A DNA stretch of 64,000 bases, from NCBI GenBank assembly GCA_945898015.1, contig CAMDGM010000014.1:1-64000 (forward strand), given 5' to 3'. Origin of the DNA: PVC group bacterium. GTDB taxonomy: Bacteria > Verrucomicrobiota > Kiritimatiellia > CAIKKV01. Within the stretch, counting starts at the first letter, position 1. Each line of letters begins with the position of its first letter. Both the position numbers and the translations under genes were made by a program. The notes beneath the pieces were generated by a model. It made no database searches. It had not been told where the DNA came from and was given only the letters and a program-made list of their open reading frames with translations. Shown here piece after piece: positions 58,872 to 64,000 of the stretch.

Positions 58872-60794
58872 TCAGGCATTCCGATAATCAATGAGCGTCT
58901 GGCGGTAGGCCTCGGGATTTCCGATGTCAAACCGTCGTCCCTTCACCACATACCCCATGAACCCGTCTTCCTGGCGCACCCGGTCCAGGCAGGATGTGAG
59001 TTGATATTCCCCGCGTTCGCGAATGTTGTGGGCGATGTGTTCCTCCAGGAACTCAAACACCCGGGGCGTCAACACGTATTGTCCGTTGAGCGAGAGGAAC
59101 CGGTCTTCGGGCAACCGCTCCACCCGCAATTGCTTGCGGGCGTAATCCGCATCCGGCTTTTCCACGAATTCGGTCAGGGCGAGGACGCCATCCTCGTCCT
59201 CCCAGGTTCCCGCCACACAGCCAAAATGATGCACCTCGTCCGCCGGCGTTTCCATCAACCCCACCACGCTCAGGCCGGTCCGGTCATACACATCCAGCAA
59301 CTGGCGCGCACAGCAAACGTCGGCCGTGGAACTGAACAGGTGATCCCCCAACATGAGCAGAAACGGCTCCTGCTGAACCCATTTCCGGGCGCCGTACACG
59401 GCGTGCCCGAACCCTTCCTGCACCTCCTGGGTCAGCAACGTCACGCGACGGCCGACATCCAGAACATACCGGCTGTAGTCCTGCGCGCTCCGGGAAAGCT
59501 TGTTGAAATTCTCGATCGGCGGCGGCGTCATGAAGAACTCTTCAAAGCTCTCTTTGTCCGCTTTTTGAACGATAATCGCGACCTCTTCGATGCCTGAACC
59601 CAGGGCCTCCTCCACGATCGCCAGAATGGCCGGCTTGCAGATCCCATCCCGGCCGATCACCGGAAACAACTCTTTTTTCACCACCTTCGTGGCCGGAAAC
59701 AGGCGGGTGCCAAACCCGGCGGCGGGAATCACGGCCCGGCGAACCCGGCGGGCCGATTTGATGATGAGCTTGAGCCCGCCCAGCCCGAGATCGGCATGCA
59801 GGATCTCCACCACTTTCTGCTGGGCCACTTCATCTTTGCAAATGAATTGCGCCGTGCCATCCCCCTGGGACCCCACCCCCTTGCCACCCCAGATGTAGGC
59901 CTGCAAGGGCTTGTATTTCAACACCTTGTGCAACACCGGGGCCGTCAATTGCGACGGACACGCCGGTTGCAGATGGCGGTCGAATTCCGCCTGCGCCCGG
60001 ATCATGAGCGCCCCAACCCGCTCGGCATCCCCCGCCTTGAGCGCTTCCATGGCCTCCAGCGTAATCCCCGCGCTAATCGGACCCAGGTATTTCTGAACCC
60101 CTTTTTGCACCTCGTTCTCGGCAAACGGATAACAATGGTTCAGGCTGTTGAGAATCTCTTTGGTGTCCTTGCCCGCGCCTAGGTCGACGATCACAAAAAA
60201 CAGATCCCGGGGCACCGAAAGCTCCTGGACGTCCATCTGGTCGCCGTCGTAGGTCATCAGGATCGGCCGGTTTCCATAGGCGCAACCCTGATCCATCCGC
60301 CCGCAGCGTGACGGCGTAGAGATCTCTCCCCGGTAGGCAAATTCCATTTCGCCGCGAACCGTCATCTTCAAATCATAAATCCGGTTGAACGCCCGGGCCA
60401 CCAGCACACAAATGGCCGCGCTCGAGGAGAGCCCCTTCTTGATCGGCAGATCCGTCAGGTTGTTATGGATCTCCAGGCCGCGCACCCGGTAATGCGTCAG
60501 CACCTGATAGGCCACTCCGGCGGCATAACTGAAAAATCCGCCTTTCTGGGCCTCCGCCAGAAGAGCCTCGCGGTCCATCTCGACTTCATGAGGCCCCACG
60601 ACGGTGCCGTCGCCCAGGGTGGAACGGACAATCAGCTTGTTGGGATGCGCCTGGACCTCGGCAAAAACGCCCTGGTTCGTACCGGTAATGATCGTATACC
60701 CGCGCTCCAGCTCGCCATTGATCCGGCGATACCCGGCCGCCCAGTCGGAATGCTCGCCAAACAAGCAAATACGTCCCGGAACAAACAATTTCAT
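58872..60794 (-). CDS. Fusion of GHMP sugar kinase and UTP-sugar-1-phosphate uridylyltransferase
   Basis: A 640-residue bifunctional enzyme that probably phosphorylates a sugar at C1 and then transfers UMP to give a UDP-sugar. Residues 1-350 are a GHMP kinase: VPGRICLFGEHSDWA near the start is galactokinase-like, PIKKGLSSSAA (117-127) is the ATP loop, and GGKGVGSQGDG (303-313) is the C-terminal GHMP motif. Residues 352-640 are a GalU-like nucleotidyltransferase starting VIPAAGFGTRLFPATKVVKKE with LLMLGDHLF and EFVEKPDADYA. The order is the reverse of the Bacteroides fucokinase/pyrophosphorylase Fkp. The sugar (glucuronate, galactose, arabinose) is not clear. ATG 60794 has GGAG 6-7 nt upstream. 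Confidence 0.85.
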   Translation of the reverse strand: MKLFVPGRICLFGEHSDWAAGYRRINGELERGYTIITGTNQGVFAEVQAHPNKLIVRSTLGDGTVVGPHEVEMDREALLAEAQKGGFFSYAAGVAYQVLTHYRVRGLEIHNNLTDLPIKKGLSSSAAICVLVARAFNRIYDLKMTVRGEMEFAYRGEISTPSRCGRMDQGCAYGNRPILMTYDGDQMDVQELSVPRDLFFVIVDLGAGKDTKEILNSLNHCYPFAENEVQKGVQKYLGPISAGITLEAMEALKAGDAERVGALMIRAQAEFDRHLQPACPSQLTAPVLHKVLKYKPLQAYIWGGKGVGSQGDGTAQFICKDEVAQQKVVEILHADLGLGGLKLIIKSARRVRRAVIPAAGFGTRLFPATKVVKKELFPVIGRDGICKPAILAIVEEALGSGIEEVAIIVQKADKESFEEFFMTPPPIENFNKLSRSAQDYSRYVLDVGRRVTLLTQEVQEGFGHAVYGARKWVQQEPFLLMLGDHLFSSTADVCCARQLLDVYDRTGLSVVGLMETPADEVHHFGCVAGTWEDEDGVLALTEFVEKPDADYARKQLRVERLPEDRFLSLNGQYVLTPRVFEFLEEHIAHNIRERGEYQLTSCLDRVRQEDGFMGYVVKGRRFDIGNPEAYRQTLIDYRNA

Positions 60795-60832
60795 GAATCG
60801 CTCCACTTTCCCTTGCTCATGACGGCTCTATC

Positions 60833-61366
60833 CTATACCACCCCTCGCCCCGCCGCAATCAGGGAATCCAACGCCTCCAGGCTGTCCACCGACACCGTCG
60901 CGGACCCGGCCAAGCGCTTCTCTCCCACCCAAATGGTCCGGCACCCGGCGGCCTGGCCGGCTTCCACATCCGTCGCGGAATCCCCCACCATCCAGGATGC
61001 CGGCAAATCGAACGCATGCCGCCGGGCCGCCTCCAGCAACAGTCCCGGCTTGGGTTTCCGACAGTCGCACACACCCCGATCATGGGGGCAATACAAGATA
61101 TCCGTCAGAGCCAACCCGTGCCGGTCCCGCAGAAGCGCGCGAAGCTGGTCATGCATCCGCTCCAGATCTCCCGGCGTCAAACGCCCCAAGGCCACACACC
61201 GCTGATTGGTGACCACCACCGAGGCGTACCCCAAAGCGGTCACGCGCCGGAGCACCTTCACGAAGCCCGGCATGAGATGGAAATCCTCCCAGCGTTCGAC
61301 ATATTTTTCCGGCCCGGGCGATTCGTTGACAATGCCATCACGGTCAAAGAAAAAACACTTTTTCAT
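60833..61366 (-). CDS. GmhB-like HAD phosphatase (D,D-heptose bisphosphate phosphatase type)
   Basis: A 177-residue HAD phosphatase. Motif I is FDRDGIVN with Asp8 and Asp10. VVTNQRCVALGRLT follows, and the zinc-binding loop CPHDRGVCDCRKPKPG provides Cys93, His95, Cys100 and Cys102 as in GmhB/HisB-N, with a shorter loop than the E. coli enzyme. MVGDSATDVEAGQAAG is motif III/IV. Family members act in ADP-heptose synthesis for lipopolysaccharide, or on histidinol phosphate. Here it sits between a UDP-sugar enzyme and a TIGR03790 gene; no other heptose gene is visible. Confidence 0.87.
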   Translation of the reverse strand: MKKCFFFDRDGIVNESPGPEKYVERWEDFHLMPGFVKVLRRVTALGYASVVVTNQRCVALGRLTPGDLERMHDQLRALLRDRHGLALTDILYCPHDRGVCDCRKPKPGLLLEAARRHAFDLPASWMVGDSATDVEAGQAAGCRTIWVGEKRLAGSATVSVDSLEALDSLIAAGRGVV

Positions 61367-62721
61367 GGAGCCTCCCTGGCCGGCAGCGTGAACGGCCGGA
61401 CGACAAAGGCCTGATGTCGAAGCAACCCCCCGCTGCGCGCCACGACACGCAATTCATGCAGCCCCGGCAGCCAACCTGCCGGCTTCCAGGGATACGGGTC
61501 GCCCATCCACCCGCCCCCCGCCTCACGTCCGTCCACATAAACCCGATACGAGCTCCAGAACGTGGAATCCCCCGCCTTGACCCGAATACGCAAGGACTGC
61601 CCCACCCCCGAAACCGCCTCATCCAGGCCCTCCACCGTCACTTCCGCCCGGGGCTTCCAGGGCGCCGCCAGGGGATCCCCCATCGGCAAATACTGTAACG
61701 GTTGACGGAGACTCTGGTAATAACTCTCCAAGGCCGTGCATCCTGCTGCATAATGAACAAACAACCGGGCGTTTGGAAATTTGGCCCAATACGCAAACGG
61801 TTCCGTCACTGTGCCGCCGGCGGCCGCCGCCCCCGCACTCAACCAGACCGTGCACTTGGTCTGGCCGGCCTCGCTAAACGCCGCGCCGTAACTGGTCAAG
61901 TGATCCGCCAGCGCCCCCGCCGTAAAGCGAATTCCCTGGGGATCGAACGAAGCGCTTCCGATAAACAGCCCATTGACGGATTGAACACCACGGGGGATTG
62001 CATGGGTCACCTCACTCCGGGCGCCCAGCACCTTTAATTCCTGAACCGCCTCCGGAATCTCCCACGCCCGCGCCTGGGACCGCACATCCGAGTTGGTCAC
62101 ATAATAAACAACCCCCTCCGGCCGTGTGGAGTCCGAATCCATACCCCGGATCAGCATCGCACCCGCCTCGTCCGGGGTCAGCCCGCCATCGCCGACATGG
62201 GCCAAAACCCAGGCGGCCAAAGGGCGCTCATCTCCCAGCCAGTCGGACAAGACATCCAAAGAACGAGACCCATACCCGCGCTCCCCGGGATAATTCGGCC
62301 CCGCAAAATACGGAGAAAGCCATTCGCCCTTGGCCACGAGATTGGTCGGCGGCACGCCCCTCAAAAACGTGAGTCCGGTCAGGGAAAGGTCGGGGTTTTC
62401 CTCGATGCGCCAAGGAAAACCGGGCGCATACACCCAGGCCAGAATATGAGAGTCCACACCCCGCCGGCGGGCTTCTTTTTGGACCGGATCGAAGATCGTC
62501 TCCCGAAATCCCTTCACGCTCATGGAGGACCCCGTGGACGTCCCGACCTGAATGACATTCGCGTCGGGAACATGCCGGAGCCGGGCGTACAGGCCGCCGA
62601 TATGAACGGACTCCACCGAGTTCGTATTGACCAGCACCAGAATTTCGTGCGGGCCAAGCGCCCAGCCCGCCAACGGCAGCAGCAGAGCCAAAAAAAGGAT
62701 CAGGCTGGCCCGTTTTTTCAT
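61363..62721 (-). CDS. TIGR03790 family exported protein
   Basis: A 452-residue exported protein with signal peptide MKKRASLILFLALLLPLAGWA. HEILVLVNTNSVESVHIGGLYARLR and VPDANVIQV near the N-terminus match the TIGR03790 family, found mainly in Planctomycetes and related groups and still without a known role. The C-terminal part (about 340-452) is beta-rich (YLPMGDPLAAPWKPRAEVTV). The start of the HAD gene overlaps its stop (ATGA). It begins the operon that also holds the kinase fusion and the FHA protein. Confidence 0.82.
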   Translation of the reverse strand: MKKRASLILFLALLLPLAGWALGPHEILVLVNTNSVESVHIGGLYARLRHVPDANVIQVGTSTGSSMSVKGFRETIFDPVQKEARRRGVDSHILAWVYAPGFPWRIEENPDLSLTGLTFLRGVPPTNLVAKGEWLSPYFAGPNYPGERGYGSRSLDVLSDWLGDERPLAAWVLAHVGDGGLTPDEAGAMLIRGMDSDSTRPEGVVYYVTNSDVRSQARAWEIPEAVQELKVLGARSEVTHAIPRGVQSVNGLFIGSASFDPQGIRFTAGALADHLTSYGAAFSEAGQTKCTVWLSAGAAAAGGTVTEPFAYWAKFPNARLFVHYAAGCTALESYYQSLRQPLQYLPMGDPLAAPWKPRAEVTVEGLDEAVSGVGQSLRIRVKAGDSTFWSSYRVYVDGREAGGGWMGDPYPWKPAGWLPGLHELRVVARSGGLLRHQAFVVRPFTLPAREAP

Positions 62722-62885
62722 GGCCCCATCTTATCGGAGCTGACTGGCAACCTCAAGCCGGAACCATGCCGGAACCGTCAAGCGGAGTTAACCTCCACGA
62801 GACCCGGCGATAACCCCTCAACCGGCTCTCAACCTTGCATTCGGCTACCGCTTCTTCTATCATGAGCCCCATTCAGGAGCGTGCC

Positions 62886-63167
62886 ATGAGAAAGATGATG
62901 TGCTGGACCGAAAAACTGGAGGATGGCGTGAAGCGGGAGATACGCGTCTCCTTCCACGGCAAGGGCCTGCGCTGGCAGTGGAAGCGGTCGGATGAACCCG
63001 CGTGGGTCTATGACGCCCCGCTCACCACCGCCGACTGGGACAGCCTCGAAGCGCTGGCCGATAACTGGTATACACGCCAGCGGTTGCCGCGCGAGCATGT
63101 GGACCGCATCCGGCGCATCCGCTCCGAAATGGAAGGCGCGGCGCCCGGGGAAAAACAAAAGCCATGA
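62886..63167 (+). CDS. Small conserved-looking protein of unknown function
   Basis: A 93-residue basic protein (MRKMMCWTEKLEDGVKREIR at the start; LRWQWKRSDEPAWVYDAP in the middle; REHVDRIRRIRSEMEG near the end). No signal peptide, membrane segment or known motif. ATG 62886 has AGGAG 6 nt upstream. Its last 4 nt overlap the SDR gene start (ATGA), so the two are translated together. I do not recognise it. Confidence 0.7.
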   Translation: MRKMMCWTEKLEDGVKREIRVSFHGKGLRWQWKRSDEPAWVYDAPLTTADWDSLEALADNWYTRQRLPREHVDRIRRIRSEMEGAAPGEKQKP

Positions 63168-63988
63168 TTCCGCATCCCTTCGATTTTGCTGACCGCGTCG
63201 CGGTCGTGACCGGCGGCAGCGGCATACTCGGAGGAGCCATCGCACGGGCTCTCGGAGAAGCAGGCGCGTTCGTTTGGGTGGTGGGACGCTCCCGGCCGGA
63301 AAAAGCCGAAATGACCGCCCAGGACATTCGGAATCAGGGAGGAAATGCGGAAGCCGTTCTCGCTGACGTGCTTGACCGGACCGCGCTCCAGACCTTGGCG
63401 GATCGCATTTTTCAACGTCATGGCCGGCTGGATTTTCTCGTCAACGCGGCGGGGGGGACAAACAAGGAGGCCACCACCAGCCCGGAACGCTCATTTTTCG
63501 ATCTTCCCGAAAAAGCCGTCCGTCATGTCTTTGACCTCAACCTGCAGGGAACCTTTCTTCCCTGCCAGGTCCTGGGCCGGCAAATGGCCGAAAAACGGCA
63601 GGGCGCCATTCTTAATCTTTCGTCCTACGGCGCGATTCATCCCTTAACCCGCAGCGCCGCCTATTCCGCCGGAAAAGCAGCGGTCACCAATTTCACCCAG
63701 TGGTTAGCGGTTCATCTGGCGCAAGAGTACTCACCGCAACTCCGGGTCAACGCCCTGGTGCCGGGGTTCTTCCTCACCGAACAGAATCGATTCCTGCTGA
63801 CCGATGAGGGAACGGGCGCCCTGACCGAACGGGGACAACGCATTATGACCCATACGCCAGCCGGCCGGTTTGGCGAACCCGCCGACCTGATCGGACCCGC
63901 CCTATGGCTGCTCTCCGACACCGCCCGGTTTGTCACCGGCACCACCCTTGTCGTGGACGGCGGAATGAGCGCGTTTGGCGGTGTCTAA
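63164..63988 (+). CDS. SDR family oxidoreductase, D-mannonate oxidoreductase type
   Basis: A 274-residue short-chain dehydrogenase. The cofactor loop is VVTGGSGILGGAIARAL (about 14-30), NAAGGTNKEATTSPERSFF marks the NAG region, and the catalytic Ser-Tyr-Lys is in LNLSSYGAIHPLTRSAAYSAGKAA. NFTQWLAVHLAQEYSPQLRV and PGFFLTEQNRFLL are typical of SDRs annotated as D-mannonate (fructuronate) oxidoreductases of uronate breakdown. The small unknown gene precedes it in the same operon. It ends close to the window edge and is complete. Confidence 0.87.
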   Translation: MIPHPFDFADRVAVVTGGSGILGGAIARALGEAGAFVWVVGRSRPEKAEMTAQDIRNQGGNAEAVLADVLDRTALQTLADRIFQRHGRLDFLVNAAGGTNKEATTSPERSFFDLPEKAVRHVFDLNLQGTFLPCQVLGRQMAEKRQGAILNLSSYGAIHPLTRSAAYSAGKAAVTNFTQWLAVHLAQEYSPQLRVNALVPGFFLTEQNRFLLTDEGTGALTERGQRIMTHTPAGRFGEPADLIGPALWLLSDTARFVTGTTLVVDGGMSAFGGV

Positions 63989-64000
63989 AAGGCCTGGCTT

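Overview
The window is GC-rich (about 60%) bacterial chromosome with dense, mostly short-spaced genes. The mix of gene families suggests the PVC superphylum, probably Kiritimatiellota or a close Verrucomicrobia/Lentisphaerae relative. This rests on a TIGR03790-type protein, an MCE/Mla operon, archaeal-style alpha-glucan enzymes (GDE, GT4, GH57), neutral-ceramidase-like paralogs, an FG-GAP/Gfo-Idh/GH4 sugar locus, a very large Asn/Thr-rich secreted protein ending in a lamin-tail-like region, and a GHMP kinase-UTP-sugar pyrophosphorylase fusion. The assignment comes from gene content and recalled family distributions only; no search was run. No CRISPR array, rRNA, recognisable tRNA, insertion sequence or prophage was found.

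Layout. 0.3-6 kb: alpha-glucan operon (debranching enzyme, glycogen-synthase-like GT4, GH57, UDP-glucuronate decarboxylase). 6-9.2 kb: CE15-like esterase and uvrC on the minus strand, then a trmL-like gene. 9.2-14.8 kb: clpB with a clear sigma-54 promoter, next to a two-component system whose regulator is an NtrC-type sigma-54 activator. 14.9-22.3 kb: 2461-residue secreted repeat protein. 22.3-26 kb: polyprenyl-phosphate-type GT2, HpcH/HpaI aldolase and a corrinoid-enzyme reactivator. 26-28.5 kb: rpoD followed by a membrane-anchored RRM protein. 28.7-38 kb: carbohydrate-related genes (ceramidase-like, radical SAM, FG-GAP, Gfo/Idh/MocA, GH4, divergent AraC regulator, second ceramidase-like gene, UlaG-like hydrolase). 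37.8-43.4 kb: YidD-domain protein, two divergent AAA_14/DUF4143 ATPases with relic fragments of a third, a putative metallopeptidase lipoprotein and a small secreted protein. 43.5-47.7 kb: LolA-like protein, DUF6941-like protein, sugar isomerase, ABC-exporter-type membrane protein.

47.7-53.2 kb is one long minus-strand array: HMA-like lipoprotein, xerC/D, rnc, then an Mla-like module of permease, an ABC-ATPase homologue with every catalytic motif replaced, an MCE protein and a TPR lipoprotein. gyrB-gyrA diverge from it at 53.3-58.3 kb. 58.4-62.7 kb (minus) holds an FHA protein, the kinase/pyrophosphorylase fusion, a GmhB-like phosphatase and the TIGR03790 protein. A small unknown gene and an SDR dehydrogenase close the window.

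The points most worth checking are the degenerate ATPase in the Mla-like operon, the sigma-54 promoter with upstream palindromes at clpB beside a sigma-54 activator gene, the kinase/UTP-sugar pyrophosphorylase fusion, the rpoD-linked membrane RRM protein, and the AAA_14 gene graveyard around 40-42 kb.
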